From contig NC_045138.2 in the NCBI RefSeq assembly GCF_008831285.2, positions 18,633,934-18,697,933 on the forward strand: a stretch of DNA of 64,000 nucleotides, given 5' to 3'. A program made the translations under genes and the position numbers. The notes beneath the pieces were generated by a model, which did not search any database, was not told where the DNA came from, and saw only the letters and a program-made list of their open reading frames with translations. The number at the start of each line of letters is the position of its first letter. Position 1 is the first letter of the stretch. Below are positions 12,781 to 26,950 of this stretch, piece after piece. Origin of the DNA: Nymphaea colorata (lineage: Eukaryota > Streptophyta > Magnoliopsida > Nymphaeales > Nymphaeaceae).

Positions 12781-15533
12781 TTTTTCCCAATTATTTAACA
12801 GTGAGCAAATGTTAATAAAAGAGCCATCCAGCTTTACAATTATTACTTCCCACGCCTCCTAGTTCATGTATTTCAAAAACGCCGCATGACCTCCGATGTA
12901 TTTTACAATTTAATTTCAATACAGTCATCCGATTGCTTTAATAGAATCTTGCAGCCCTTAGTTTTTATGTGGCTTACTGAGACTTGCGTTGAAAAATATT
13001 GTGTATTGATTCCAAACTTTCATGTTGTCCAATGTTTCTGAAGCAATAGAGAAAGCCAAATTGTTGTTGCATTCATATGGCACCTTTATTAGGTTCGTTT
13101 GGCATCAAGAACTATGTTACACAAAAATATGCTTTAATTTTGAGATAGGTTTATGAGATACTAGTTTTAGTGCTTTATGAACTTGTCTCAAACCCAAGGA
13201 GCTGAGTTTATTGCTACTTTTTATGGTTTGAAATTAGCTTAAAAACGTGGTTTTCGTAAAGTTATTGTTGAATAAAATTTCTTGATAGCTGTGAATAAGG
13301 TTCTAAAAGAAGTGTGACCTTTTGTCTTTTGTTTCATAATATATGAAGCATTGTCAAGAATTGCTGAGATGAGATTGGGTGTGTGTCTTATATCATATGT
13401 ACAGAAAAATTAATATATGTGTGGATTTTCTTGTCTCATAGATAAGTGACTATTTTTACCAGTCCACTTGATCATTTGCATCGGTTGATTGGTGAAAATC
13501 TGATTAGTGTAGTTCAACCTCATGTTATAGTTATCTAAACCACACTCAGTATGAGACAAAAAAACTGAGGGTTCTTATGAAGGTAGTGAATATAACTTTT
13601 CCAAGTGCAAGAGTGCAACAGGTTTATCGAAATCATCAAGAATTTATCCTCTTAAAGGAAAAAAGTTTCTTTTTTTTATTATTTGTGAGCTATCGTTAAC
13701 GTGCGATGGACGGCATGATAGCAGGCATGCAGGGGCGCAACGGCTGGTCGGACTCCTGATTATCGCGCGCGCGCTTTCTCTCCGTTTCTGTGGCTTCTTA
13801 TCTTTTCGTTACCATTCCCTTTCTTTTTCGCAGTTATTGCTATTTCTCTCAACGCCTCTCTCGATCAGATCCCGGATATCTCTAATATTTAAAAAAACAG
13901 AATAATAACAATAATAATTTACCAGAAACGTCCTCGCTGATTTCTTCTCCGGTGGAAAATGGCGTGATTGTCGTTTTCCGGTGCACGACGAGGCGTTAAT
14001 CGGTAAGTGGCTTGGGCACGCAAACGAAGATGAGGCAACTGAAGTTGGGCTTCGAGATCGCAACGATCCCAGATCGACGGTTCAGAAGTTATCTTTGTTA
14101 AGAGTATGTGAGGGTCCAACCTACGGGATACGTCGCGGTTAGTTGACATGTCGTAGTTAGAAGGAAAAGCAAGTCACCAAACACGTGGTGGTTGTTTGAC
14201 TTGCTCTTCAATGGGCACGAGCGATTTAACGGTCGTTTAAGCACTTTTTTTTTGAATTTATCGTAGTAATGAATCACTTTTTTTTGTGGTTTTTTACTTT
14301 TTTTATTTTGTTTGGCCGATAAAATGCCTAATGTATATGTATATATAGCGTGGTATTCTGTGAAGCCACCTCAAAAACAAGAGCAACTTTTTAGGCCACA
14401 ATATACAAAATGAATTTTATAAAGTTTGATTTCTAAGAAAACAAACCGTTATTGTGGAGTCTTTTTGAAGTTACGAACTCATGCGAGGACAAAAAACCAA
14501 CTTAGGATACCCACATTTTGTTCGAGAAGAAGGGTACAGTTCTTGTATTCGCTTTCCGATTCCCAAACAAGTTCAGCTGTTCCATATCCCGATTTTCGTG
14601 TTTCACCCAGTAGCCCTCAAGAAATAAGTTTGAACTTGAGCTTGATCCATTTCACTGGGATTGGGTCCATTCCATAGTAACACAACTAGAACCCAGATAT
14701 TTAAAGAAGAAATTTTCGAAATTCAACCGGTTATTGAAACTCTTTGGGTTGGTTTATAATCAACAATGCTCCTAAATATGGTGGTTGCCAAAAAATTAAT
14801 TAAGTGATTTTTTAAATATTTTAATTTTGTTGTTTTCCCAATTGCATTGGGCACTAAAAAGGTGAAAGTTTCTTCATTGCTTCAACCTTATAACTAGGTC
14901 ATATCCAAAATGGAATTGAATTTCAAACATCCTTTTTAACGTGAAAAAAACTTAAAGCCAATTCACCTTGCGTGAGTTTGAAGGGCAATCTATGTGAGGA
15001 TGTTATATTGCCTGGTCTGATATGATGTGGCAGAACCCGGATCCGTCCTGGAGATGCGAATAATAAGTGTGATCATAATGGGAGGGGTGACAGACAGAGG
15101 GATGCGGACCATTTAAATCCACCGATCCGGATGTAAATGCCACTCACGTTTTGTGCATGAAGCCAAGTTGCCTGCTCTTCCGCATGATTGCGGAATCCAA
15201 GATGGCTTCCTGCACATCGCTGTACATTTGCCCAGTCAGTAAACCGAAGCTTCACGCATAGAAATCCTAAACAATAAATTTGTAAATTTAAAATATATAT
15301 AAATATAACTAAATATCCAACATGTTCAGTCGTTCAGCATTCAAGTTGAAGGGTGTTTCATTTTACTACTGATACGAACGCTGGGTCAAAACTCCCGAGA
15401 GAGGAGAAATGGAGGGACCTTCGGGCTTCGCTTTGAGCAGTGGGATTGACCCTCTCACTCACTCGAAATGTAACGCACCGGATGGTATGACGTGAGAAGC
15501 TAAAATGAATAAATAAATCCACAAATCACACAA

Positions 15534-15595
<62 letters not shown>
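15534..15595. repeat. Compound (AC)n(AT)n microsatellite
   Basis: A short AC run followed by about 25 AT units, directly visible. Confidence 0.95.
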
Positions 15596-15599
<4 letters not shown>

Positions 15600-16104
15600 G
15601 AAATATTAGTTCCAAGATATTGTCCTTGTTTAAGGGATCACTATCCAGTACTTTCTCTTAACCTGAATCTGGTATTTCTTAGAAGAAAACTAACTAGGGA
15701 AGGTTAAAAATAATATAAATTTATGAGAGTTAAGATTGTTAAGGTAGTTATATTAGAAGGACTAGTGGAATTATGAATTTTTATAGAAATTATTTTGTGC
15801 CCATGGAAGGTCGAGGGCCTACCCTCTAAGAGGTGTAAAATTGAGCTCTTAACCTTCTTAAGACTCTTATCAAATGAGACCATTCCAATTGTGTTTGTAT
15901 TGTCTCTTTTGAATTTGAAAGATGGGTCCGGAGGGGCACAAGTCAGACGGGCAGGCAATTATGCAGCATGTTTCCAGTTCAACTTGGGGGGACTATGCAT
16001 GTGTACCAAAAGAGGATGGGTCCTTACGTGCAAGTTGAAGCGCATAGAAATTTCTTCTCATGGTGTCGATGTAATTATAAACCTTGGTGCCAAATAGAAG
16101 GGGA

Positions 16105-16282
16105 GGGGCAGAGCCAAGGAATGGGGCGTTGGCCCCACCTTAATTTTTTTAATAAAAAATTTACATGTAATTTTTTTAAAAAATTCCTTATGATATTTAA
16201 AAATTTTGAAAAATGATATTTCATGTCAAAATTTGAAAACTTTAATTCGGCCTTCCTCATACAAAATTTCTGGCTCCACCCA
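16105..16282. mobile_element. Small TIR element of the GGCTCCGCCC family
   Basis: The left end reads GGGGCAGAGCCAAGG. The right end reads TTTCTGGCTCCACCCA, whose reverse complement is TGGGTGGAGCCAGAAA, so the ends form imperfect inverted repeats. The interior is T/A-rich with GGCCCCACC and TTCGGCC blocks. Similar right ends occur near 737, 16,890 and 21,980. I did not identify a target duplication with confidence. Confidence 0.55.
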
Positions 16283-17682
16283 TGGAGAACGCTTTGGGGC
16301 TTTTGCTTGGGTTGCAAGATTAATCCTCCTATTCACCCGAATTTGAAAAATGGAATGATGAATATTTTTTTTTTTCATTTATTTGGTTTATGGCCCCATT
16401 CCATGTGCAACCAAGAACCCTAACTTGGTTTCTTCTTTGCGCCATCACCTTCAAAACCGCGCCACTCCTTCCTTCTTATCAAGTCGCCATTTGACAACTT
16501 GCATTCATTACAACTTTCTTCGAAAATTACAATTCTTGGAGTATTCCCAATTTGCTAGCTTGCTGATTTTTTACGATATCTTTGGTATTATCGATGGATA
16601 GAGACCATGTTCTGGCGTATATACAACAATGCGATGTAGAAATATCAACTTGTCTTCTTTTGGAACAAGAAGTTATTTGGTTTCCGGCCAACTTTCACGT
16701 GAAATCAATATGTATTTGTTGGATTTACATGCCAAAGTAATTATTGTTATTCCAAGTTAAATATTGGTATTCATGAGATGTTTGAAATTTTTTAATTTGA
16801 CCTAAGTAGAAATTACGAAAAATATTGTTCGGCCCTATATAAATTTTGAAAATATTGTTTGGCCTCCTCAAAGAAAAGTTTCTTGCTTCGCCCTTGTCAA
16901 CAAAATCATAATAGTTTGTACGTCGAAGCGCAACACTTTTCAGCTTGGAGAGAAATGATCCATGATGAGCTCTTCTAATAAAAAGAAGAAGGGAAGTGTT
17001 GATTTAGTTCCAAATCCAAATAGGATTTGTCTCTGTTTGTTTTTGCTCATTGAGGCTTAGATTTCAATAATTTTATGGGATTTGGATCTCGTTCTAATAA
17101 CTACATTAGATTAGGGTTTTCCTTGGTGCTACTTGTATGCTTGTTTTGGATATTCCGGTGGCATTTTGGATTCAAGACAAATGAAAACATTGGATCATTT
17201 CCTCTTAATCGTAATTTTATGTTGGTGATTTCACTAACTTCTTTCTTAGTCTGCATGATTTTGAAGTTCTGATGCACGGAGTCAAACTCCCCTTCTTTTA
17301 TTAGAAAGAATAAAAGAATTGTAAATGGAGCATCAGTAAAAAGTTTTCGTTCCAATTTTTATCCAATTCATCGAAAGGGCCATTTGGCAGGAAGTGCATA
17401 GTCATGTTCTATGATTAATCTACCACAGTCGATGAGGCAAAATATATGAAATAGTAACATATTGTTATTGTTGTCAAACACTCCCGAAGAAACAATATCA
17501 GTTTGAAGTGAAAAAGGCTACATGTCAAGACAATTAATAATATATGAACATATAAACCCAACATTAATGTTTTCAAGCTCTTCATTGCATGATCTTGGAG
17601 GTGTCATAAATTTACTTTCTTTTTGTTGCACATGTTCAGGTAATTGAGATTTTTAAGAAGTGCTTAACTTTAGGTTGCGTTT

Positions 17683-17849
17683 GATAGCCTCATATCTTAG
17701 ACCTGAGGCTGCAATAAAAAATGTGTTTTGGGAGATCAGAAATCCATGCTACATGTTAAAAACCATAGATTTAAGATCGGATTCGCGATCTTAAATCGAT
17801 GGATTTGAGATTTTAGGGATCTGAGATCAGTGGTGAATCAAACACAACC
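17683..17849. mobile_element. Tourist-like MITE (degenerate)
   Basis: The left end reads GGTTGCGTTTGATAG; the reverse complement of the right end reads GGTTGTGTTTGATTC. The flanks are TTA on the left and TTT on the right, close to the TWA target duplication of PIF/Harbinger-derived Tourist elements. The interior carries GATTT/AAATC inverted blocks (AGATTTAAGATCGGATTCGC) that would fold on themselves. It has no coding capacity. Confidence 0.65.
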
Positions 17850-20800
17850 TTTGTGTTAACTCCAAGTGTAACAACCAATTGAAACTCGCATGACTCAATG
17901 AACCCAAACTTGATCCGGAATTGGATTGTAAAAAGCAGGAGGAAATTTGTGAGCAAGCACAGCTCGTAACGAGTATATTTCCTGAAAAATCTATGGAAAG
18001 TTTTCAGTATATGATTATTTTCACATCTTCCCTCATATACTTGTGGTGATACAATCTATGCCAATCAAGCACACATTGTAGTTCATTCATATTGGACATT
18101 AGATCGACACCAACTATAATAACCCAACCTTAATCAAAATTGAGTGTTGGTTTGGCAGACAGACCCTAACTTACTATCAACTGATTTTGATTGAAGTAGT
18201 ATAGTAAGTGAATACTTACTATAGAATATTTCAAACATTTCAGAAATGTGATATGGTAAAGATGCTGAAAGACATGGAAGTGGTCCAATGTTCAGGTTGG
18301 ATACAAAGGTTGCCTTGACGAGTATGTCTCTCATTTATGTTGGTCAAGTGAGTCCAGATAGATCGTTCAAGTTTAAAGAAAAGCAGGGCCAGTCTTTCTA
18401 TTTTGAATCATTTATGCCTAAGATTTATGTGAAGAAAACATGGTCAAAGGTCTTTATGAATCCTTTATTTGGCTTAATGCGTGACCTCAACATATATAGA
18501 CAACCAAGACTCGTCAAAACTGAGTCATTCTATATACTTTCTTACTTTCTTTTAAAGAACGAGTTAAAGTGAACTTACGACCTCAAATACCAGAAAAGAA
18601 GAGAGAGAGAAAGCCAATTAAATGGGAATGCATAATAAAATTTGGGGACAAGAAGTCCCCTAAACATAATAACAAACTGCAAAAACAAAAAGAAGGAACG
18701 AAATATACAATACAACAACACAATAAAATAAAATAAGATGGGTGGAAAGAGAGTGGATAAATGGAATGACAAAGTCACCCAACAGAAAACGAATGACGGC
18801 ACCATAACTGAATGTAAAAGTGGACATCCCCCTGCACACAGAGACGCACACATAGAGAGAGAGAGAGAGCCTTAAATATCAATCTTCAACTTTTATTGGA
18901 AAGAGAATTTTCGCATAAAATAACCAAGATAGATGACTTGGATTTGAATATGAAGATTAAATTAAAAAAACGAAGAAAACACAATATATTTTTTCATTGA
19001 ATCAGCTTGAAGTTCCTAGTCATGCTAAAAGAGTTGCCACGTAAAGACAATGCGCCATGAATGAAACTGGTTAGACTAAGAGTTCACTTACCAACAAGCC
19101 CTGTGGACAATACTAAAGAGATTTTCTTACAAGAGAATGATGGGTACCCTGATACAAAGAAAAACATTTTTTTTTTTTTAACTTGTGTTTATTTAGTTAC
19201 TATTTCTTTTCTTAATAGTTGTCCCTCGATTATAGAACCTGTGAGTAATCTTCTCTTGTTTAATTAGCCCTTAACAAAAGACTGGCGACGAAAGTGTCAG
19301 GATCTACTAGATTCCCTTCAACTTTGAAACTTTAAGCCAATACACATAGTTAAGAGTGCCGCGCCCTTATAAGTTGTTTTAATAATCCGCATAACATCAA
19401 GTAAAACATAAGATGAGTAACGATTTTAAGCTTAAAAAATGCAAAAAGGGAGATCGCCGAGCGACTGGACTGTCGAAGTTGGCTACTTAAGAAAGCCCAT
19501 CTTCATGTTGCGTTGCCTGGATCGTATCTTACTGTGGACGTGTTTGCATTGCCTTTTTCCAGCTATGTATTGGTGTAAAATCTTTTGGATATTTCTGCTC
19601 TGTCGATTAGAAAGATTCCCCTCTTCTTATTCAAAGAAATTCATCACCGAGCTCTTGACTTTTTTCAACTTCAACTATTTGAATATGTCCAACTTGGTGC
19701 CCTTTGAAGGGATCACGAATCAGTGGCTTCTGAATATAAAAATGCACGGCTTTTTGTATCTTGGAACAACATCAAGAGTCATTTGGTGCTTGACAGTTTA
19801 CTTTAACGTGAGTGTTACCATCTTACTTTCAATAGTTCCAAAGAACAACATTTTGAAAAAAAATACTGTAAATTTTTAAAAATTTTATAAAATTGAAAAT
19901 AAAAGAAACTAAAATAAGTGAGAAACTAATAACACAAAATGAAAAATGAATGAAAAAAAAACTGTTTGACATTAAAAAAATTAAAAATGAAAAACTGAAA
20001 AAATGCGTTAAAATGTGTTTTTTTTTGTTTTTAACATTTTTTTCCACAAAAATGTGTTTTAAAGTTTTAAACAGATAATTAATTTATTAAAAAAACACAC
20101 ATTTTGTGTGACTTTTAAAGTAAGACACCCACAAAATGCAAAATAAAGTTAAGGAGATTGACACGAGCATGCCTTCATGGCCGATTCAAGAATTCGGCTT
20201 AATTTTGAATTTTTAAAAAGTATTAAAAAATAATTTCCATTATCTAAAAAAATAAAGAAGTTCCTAGATATTTAAAAGTTTAGACATAAAAACTCTTAAA
20301 ATCAAACAACGGATGAACTTGACTAGCGGTTGACGAACCCCACGGCAAGGGCAGAAAAGTCGGGAAGAAGGACTCCGGGGGTGTTTAAGTCCCGGTAAAA
20401 AGTAAAAGGGGAATGCTGGTCGGTAACTTTCGGGACCCGAAAAGAAGAGAAAAGGCTTCCATTCCCTGAAACTAAAGAGTAAAAAGCCTGCAAAAGGGAC
20501 TAATAATTGTTGCATGCCAAAGGCGACCTTCTTGTCCCCCAACCGCTTTATTCACCACCCTTTTCACCGTTTACCGGCCGTTAAAATAGCGGGAACTCAA
20601 CGAAATGACGGAAATGCCCTTGACTTGACTTCTCCACGTTACCTGGGGGCCGCGCCTTGGAGTCATCACTTTGCCCTCTTTCCAGAGTTGGAAGGACTTT
20701 TTCCAAGTTCTGACTTTAACCTTGTGTCCTCCGTTTTTGTCGGTTTCAGGAAGTGAATCTGTGGGTCCCCCACACAAGACGGATCGGGTCTGGCCGTTAT

Positions 20801-22545
20801 GGGTTTGTCTAAAATGAGTCTTGTCCAGATCTGGTCTCACTAAGTCCGGTGTCGTTTGGCCGATAGAACACTTTGTCGGACTCCAGATTTAAAGTAAATT
20901 CATGAAATGCTAAAACAAGTATTCTCCACTCTACTTAAACTTTAGAACAGATTCAGCAAACACTATAATTGTTATCACTACCAAATGACAAGATTGGGTT
21001 TCATGAAGATAGGATCCAAGTTTTCCTTTGTTGCTTGGATGTTGATTTGCGCTTGGATTTGGATCAGCATGATTTGGGTTGGGATTTGGATCAGGGTACT
21101 GTGGCTGATCTGCACATGCATCCTTGTCAAAGCCAACTGTGCACTTTATGCGTGTTGGAGCTTTAGCTTTTTTTCACCTTTTACTTTTACGCTTGTGATG
21201 TAGAATGATCTGGTAAAGGTGAGAGACAGATCCAGCTTCAGCTTTATTGAGTCTCGAATCTGGATCTACTTATAATGATCAGATCCGGATGTTTGTGGCC
21301 CAGTTCTGGATCCAGTTTGCTGGTAAGGGTGCAACTGCAGCAAGTTTGGATCAGATGCCTGAATCCATTTCTTTTTGCTCCACTGAGAATTTAAATCCAA
21401 CTCCGCCTTGAATTCCATTTTGAAGTTAAATATTCAAGGACAAACCCAGTTCGTAGAATTGGAATTCACAAGCGGGGATTTTATCAAAATAAAGAATTAA
21501 GAGCTAATTTCAACAAAAAGATTTCCAATAAAATAAGGAGAAGGGAGGGGGAGATGGATCGCCTGTCTTCCTTCCCTCCTATTAGTGTCGGTGAACAAGC
21601 CGAAACCCACTTTGTGGCGTGAAAAACAATGTTGACAACTCTTCCATAACCCACTTTGGTGTCAAAGGATGTTGGTTGTTTAATCCTTGTGGAGAAAATC
21701 TTCTTCAGACCTAACGACCGGAAAGGCTTATGCAACGGCAAAGGTGACAACTCCTACTTCTTTACAGAGCCGTGGGATTATAGTAAGGGGGCGGAGATAT
21801 GTGGGGTTTCCCTGAGACATGTGCCCGACATTTAATATATAGTTGGATTTAGGTGGACTTAGGTACTATTATATATGGCAGCTTCATGGGACCTGGGTCA
21901 CTGCTCCACTAACTTGGATGGATTTGATTGTTAACTATATATTTAGTGTTTCATGGAAAAAATTTTCTAGCTTTGCCCCTGATTATAGTATAACCAAGTT
22001 CCTTCTCTTCAGTTTAGATTATGGAAGGTGAGGGAATGAAGAATGGAGAAGATGCCGTTACTAGATTACTTCTTGTGGATTCCCCACATCCTTGAAGAAG
22101 TGCATCTAACCAAATGAGGAACCAAATGAGAAGAACGAACTTCTTTGGGGGTGAGAAGGATGTCTTGGTCATTGTCACATATATTGTGTAAGGGTATTAT
22201 ACGGAGAGAGACTTCTTGGATATAATATAGCAAAGTTGTATATCTCAGGAATATCTCGAAAAAATCTTGACAAATTTTTAAATTTTTTAAAACATTTAAT
22301 AAAACTTGAAAATTATAAAAAAAATAAATGTAAACACATATAATAAGCTCTTTTTCACGTTTTTTGTTTTTTGACAATAAAAGACACGTCTAATTGTCGT
22401 TTTATATGGGTGACTTATTTTTCACGTATTTAAATATGTGTTTTTTTTATTAATAAGCCCCGCCTTCCTCTGCTTGGTTTCTCTACATTGCGAGTCAGGA
22501 CAGACTTATTACGTTAGACAGACTAAAGAGGTTGGGATTTCTTTA

Positions 22546-22665
22546 GAGGTCGTTTGATTGTGTTGGAACACCGTGAAACACCATTGTCCATAAGGACTGG
22601 ACAGTGGTGTAATGGACAGGACGTCCTGTCCGTCATGTCCCCGTGGATAGCAATCAAACGACCTC
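22546..22665. mobile_element. Tourist (PIF/Harbinger) MITE, 120 bp
   Basis: Perfect 15-bp terminal inverted repeats (GAGGTCGTTTGATTG and its reverse complement CAATCAAACGACCTC) are flanked on both sides by TTA (22,543-22,545 and 22,666-22,668), the hallmark 3-bp target duplication of Tourist elements. The interior is also partly self-complementary around GGACAGGACGTCCTGTCC. Perfect ends suggest a young insertion. Confidence 0.9.
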
Positions 22666-23927
22666 TTAGTTAACCAATGGTGTCGCATCAAGGTGGCGAG
22701 GGAAGTTTGAGAAGGAATTTGACAGTAGGATCCAAAGGGCTCACGTACAAGTGGAGAGAGGTAGTTATATGCACGACGTGTGTCTACTATAGTTCAGTCA
22801 TTCCCAATGAAAAATTTCTATCTCCACCCCCAAGAGAAGAGAGGATGCTTGATTGCCCATTCTCTAGTGCAGGGAGGAACTTCTCTATCGAGAATCGTCC
22901 CCAGGCACGAACAGCGGGTGTCTGAATCAATAACAAGCTCATGAAGGTGCTGTTTCTCATCCTTAGTATGAGTTTTTTTAGGAAGCTCCTTTATCCAAAT
23001 AGTGTTATCACTCTTGCGTTGGGCACCTCCTTGTAACTTTTTTCATCTTCCAAGAATTTTCCTCGCATTTTTTTTTTCACATCTACCATTCTCTTCACAA
23101 TGAAAAAGAGAGCCGCTTTTCAAAACCAAACTTGTGTGAGATTCTTATTTTTAAGTTTGTTTTGCTCTTGTTTTTTACCTAACGAATCTCCAAAATTTTC
23201 AGGATCAACTTCAATTGGATTTTTCTCTACTCCAAACAAATATTAAATCCAAATGATTAAATATATGAATTTGCATCCAGACCAATTTCATCAGTAAAAT
23301 TGTTTTTCAAACTAAATCTGCCTCCAAATACTCTATTTTGGATTGGATATTCGCTAAAATCCACTGCATATGCACCCCACTTTGCATTTGCCCCCAAACC
23401 CACAAATTTGGATCAGACATTTCGCTAAAATCAACCCCACTTGCGAGCTTCCAGTCGGATTGTTATGCTTTTATATATATATATATGTATATTTTTTTTT
23501 GAAATTTACCTTCTAGAAAAGCTTATTCCAACAGCCTTAGCATCGAAACGCTAGAAAACGTTTCCAGTCTGTTTATCCTTTGACAATAAAAATTTGCCAA
23601 AAGTTCTGACGTTTTCCCCTAAAAACTTTTCAGCAAAAAGCCCACCGAAAACCTTTCCAAGGCCATCAAACGCCCACTAAGGAATCATTTTCCAACCTGA
23701 AATTCAAGTTTAATGTCACAAAGGGGAAATTTCAATTTAGGACGCCGTATGTTCTGGGAATCATGTCCGTGAATTTCATGATACAGTCATCGGAGCAATA
23801 AAAGGTACAATTCTTCAACAAAATTTTTTGCCAGTGAAACTGTATTCCATGGCATGGGGGAAAACACAAGATTGAACAATGAAACAAGAATCACCTCTAT
23901 CTGCAACAGAATTCTAATCTCCACAGT

Positions 23928-26900
23928 TCAGAAGCCAAACTTGAAGCTTCCCACCTTCGCATCCATGACAGAATCCCAAAATGAAGTCTTCTTCGCTTTT
24001 TTTGCTTCATCTTCAAGCATGAGCTCTTTGATGGAGCCAGGGAAGGAAGCTTCATAAGCATCCCTAAACTTATGGTACAGGTTCACCCTATCCCTGGTTC
24101 CTGAGACAAGGTCTTTGGCATTTGGACTCTTTAAGAAATCCAAAACATTCAACAGGTTTCTTCTGTAAAAAAAAGCAAAAAGGAATGAATCATATAGAGC
24201 CCAGAAATGTCATCAAAGTATTCAATACAACCTTACTATTGCAGGGAAGGAGGAAACACATGCACTCGGACAATGGTAACCTGGCAAAATTTGGAACTAA
24301 GGATCTAAATAATTAGGATACTTCAGACATAGCCTCCTTGCATTTAACAGCAACTATAAGTGTTTTTTGACATATTGCATGCACTCTCCGTGACTCGTGA
24401 TCCCTTCTGTTGATGCTAAAATGTTAACGGGTTAAATTAAATGTGGCATTCTCCCTAGAATTGTTGCAGTTAGTTTATCATGTTTCTGTTACCAAACGTG
24501 TGTTCTCATTGTGAATTTTCATGCTGATTAGCAAGGTTAATCAAACGAAGGAAATTTTGTTTGTGCTAGAGTTGCCCAAGTATCTATACTCACAAGCAAA
24601 TATACCAATCGTGCTTACTTTTTTCTCTTCCATAATCCTACAAAAAATGGCAGGATCAACCAATATAAGACCATACTAAGAGTTCACTTATGTCAGTTAT
24701 AACAAATATTAACATCTATGTCATTCTTCCACTATCTTCCAACACACCTTCCTCCTTTAGATGCTATCAAGGCCAATAATTATATTTCCTTGTCAAGCCA
24801 TAAAGCTTGAAACAAGAAAAAGAATAAGGTTTCATCAAGACAATATTGATGAGATGGAAAATAGTTATAGACTAATGCCTTGGGAGATATGTAAATATAA
24901 AGTTGGTTAGCCCAAATGAAAAGGATAACTAAAAACGATCAGTTGGGACCCTTATCTACATCAGATACACTATTACATTTTCAAATGGCCCAGGTTTTCA
25001 TGAATATCCACTAATTTTGCAATTGCTTAAGTACTTCTCATGCATAACTTCCACTCTGCAGCATGAAGAGGAAAACTCTGGAATCATAGATTCCATTTAT
25101 TAGAAGAAGAGGACAGCCTAAAGAGTAAACAAAAGCTTCCATTCAGTCAATGGCCACAAGATCAGAGCAAGATTTACTATAAATTTTTTCATAGTTAACA
25201 GCTACTACTTACGAAGTTTATGCTGCAGTCCTGGACAAAAGGACAAACCTCCTCATTCTAATCTGTACTTTATGCTGTTTTTGAGTCCTAAAATTCATGA
25301 GATGTAGCTGAGCTTGTAGTACCTCTGTTTGTCTGCCCCATAAATGCACACACACACAGACAAAGACGGACACACATAGGGCGACAAGAAGAGGGAAAAG
25401 GAATGAGCTGACATTGTGGATATCAATGGCATCAGTTTGCCCCAACAGCAAAAGAGATCTTAACTGTGAACAAGGCTTCATTTGTTATGTAATAAATAAT
25501 ATCTAAGCTACGAAACCCTACTACCAAAGAAAGTGCATGATTGGGGAACCATTAGTCAAACAATTAGAGAATAAATGCAAATGAAACTGGGATAGAAGGC
25601 AATCAAGAAATTAATTTTCAACCGAACCAGCAACAGGGAAGAAAGGGCCACAAACCACATGTACAAAGAAAGAAAAAGAATAGCAGTAAAAGGAAAAAGA
25701 AAGAGACGATGGAAGCAAAAGGAAAAATACCGGCTGACATAGTTTTGGGTAATAGCAATGGAGTCTTCAAGATTGATCACTAGATGCCACCACCCATTGG
25801 GCACAAACATGACTTCTCCAGCCTTACATATACATTCAATGGGTCTTCTCTTCCATTGTTTGGTCTGCTCATAGAAGTTCATGAACCATTCAAGTATTGA
25901 AACAGGGCATGCTACCTCAACACCATCATCACTTGGATGCACCCCAGGCGGGACAATGTCAGGAGGAAACAAAATCCATTTCTTGGATCCCCGAACTACA
26001 GCATTCCATGCTGATGTGGAATTGGGATCAATATGAAATGAGGAACCCGAACGAGCAGGCCCAATTATAAGCCACCGAAAGTCTGGTCTCTCATCCCCCA
26101 ACAATGAAAATAAATCTTCCCTAAAATACACAGGAACTTCATAGTCTTCAGAAAGACTGGGGACCTTTTCAACAAACCTCGGATCAAAAAGATACAGTGG
26201 CCTCTCCTCATTCACAGAATCAGCATATTTATAGTAACTCTGTAGACTCATATCAACAGGACCTACAGAAAAATCTACATCCTTGGCTTTCTCCATCAAG
26301 TAGTCCCTATCCCATTTCTTCAAAGCAGCCCAATTGCTCAAACAACCACAAAGTAATACAGGCTTGTTCGGCTTTTCAAATTGAAGGATGAAGTCTTCAA
26401 TGGAGAGATCATTCCTTCTCTCTATGTTATCCACCTCTAGCCATTCTTGTTTCAACTCAATATTAGCACACAACCAACTTTGAAATAGATAATCAGAATA
26501 AAAGCTTCTAACCTGTAAGCCCCTTCCAAGTTGGGCAAGTGAACATGAGGATGAAACTGTTGAAACATAAGTATGTTTCCATGAGGCTGTAAAGGAGAAC
26601 CTACCCTTGAATTCTTCAAGAACAAGGTTTCTCCAAAGTGGGTCATGGTTAGAGAACACATAGAAGGCTCTACTTACAAGACTCAGCATGCACAAATCTT
26701 TAGCACCCAGAAGCCCCAAAATATCAAGAATGGACTCATCAGTTAGCACACAGAGATTACCGAGGCCTATGTCCCTTGAGTTGAAGGAGGATTGAGCGAG
26801 AAGGAGGTTCCCCAATGGCTGAACTCCATGGTTCCATGAAGCCAAGGAGTCTTGCAAGCAAAACCCATTTTCAGGAACTTTTTTGTGCTTTGTCCTTTTC

Positions 26901-26950
26901 TTCTTTCTGGGCTTGTTATTTGAGTTTTGCAAGTTTTCTCTCTTTGCCAT
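23928..26950 (-). CDS. JMJ22: JMJ22-type F-box/JmjC-domain protein (JMJD6 class)
   Basis: Two coding exons, 25731-26950 and 23928-24162, joined in phase (CG plus A, Arg), give 484 aa, close to Arabidopsis JMJ22 (about 500 aa). A basic N-terminus (KPRKKKRTKHKK, residues 13-24) suggests nuclear import. An F-box-like segment follows at about 65-115 (LTDESILDILGLLGAKDL). The JmjC domain carries the Fe(II) ligands His306 and Asp308 (FHIDPNS) and His389 (NGWWHLVI). The C-terminal exon (NLLNVLDFLKSPNAKDL ... FKFGF) matches the JMJ22 tail. JMJ22 is reported to remove histone H4R3 methylation during light-induced seed germination; other JMJD6 relatives are lysyl hydroxylases, so the exact substrate is inferred. 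The start is the first ATG in the open frame; an upstream in-frame TTG is ignored. Upstream DNA suggests a spliced non-coding leader starting near 28,880. Confidence 0.92.

Larger units (their letters stand above)
12800..23900. other. 11-kb gene desert with scattered MITEs
   Basis: I find no exon chain or protein-like frame on either strand; frames of 60-146 codons here are compositionally random and unconserved to my eye. The stretch contains a long AC/AT microsatellite (15,534-15,595), an element with GAGCCA/TGGCTC inverted ends (16,105-16,282), two Tourist-like MITEs (17,683-17,849 and 22,546-22,665) and further remnant ends near 16,890 and 21,980. The GC-richer patch 20,330-20,760 is unexplained. 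Confidence 0.6.

Noticed and set aside
19439-19879. 146-codon plus-strand frame in the gene desert
   Set aside because: Trp/Phe/Leu/Cys-rich translation with no motif, no exon neighbours and no codon bias; treated as chance.
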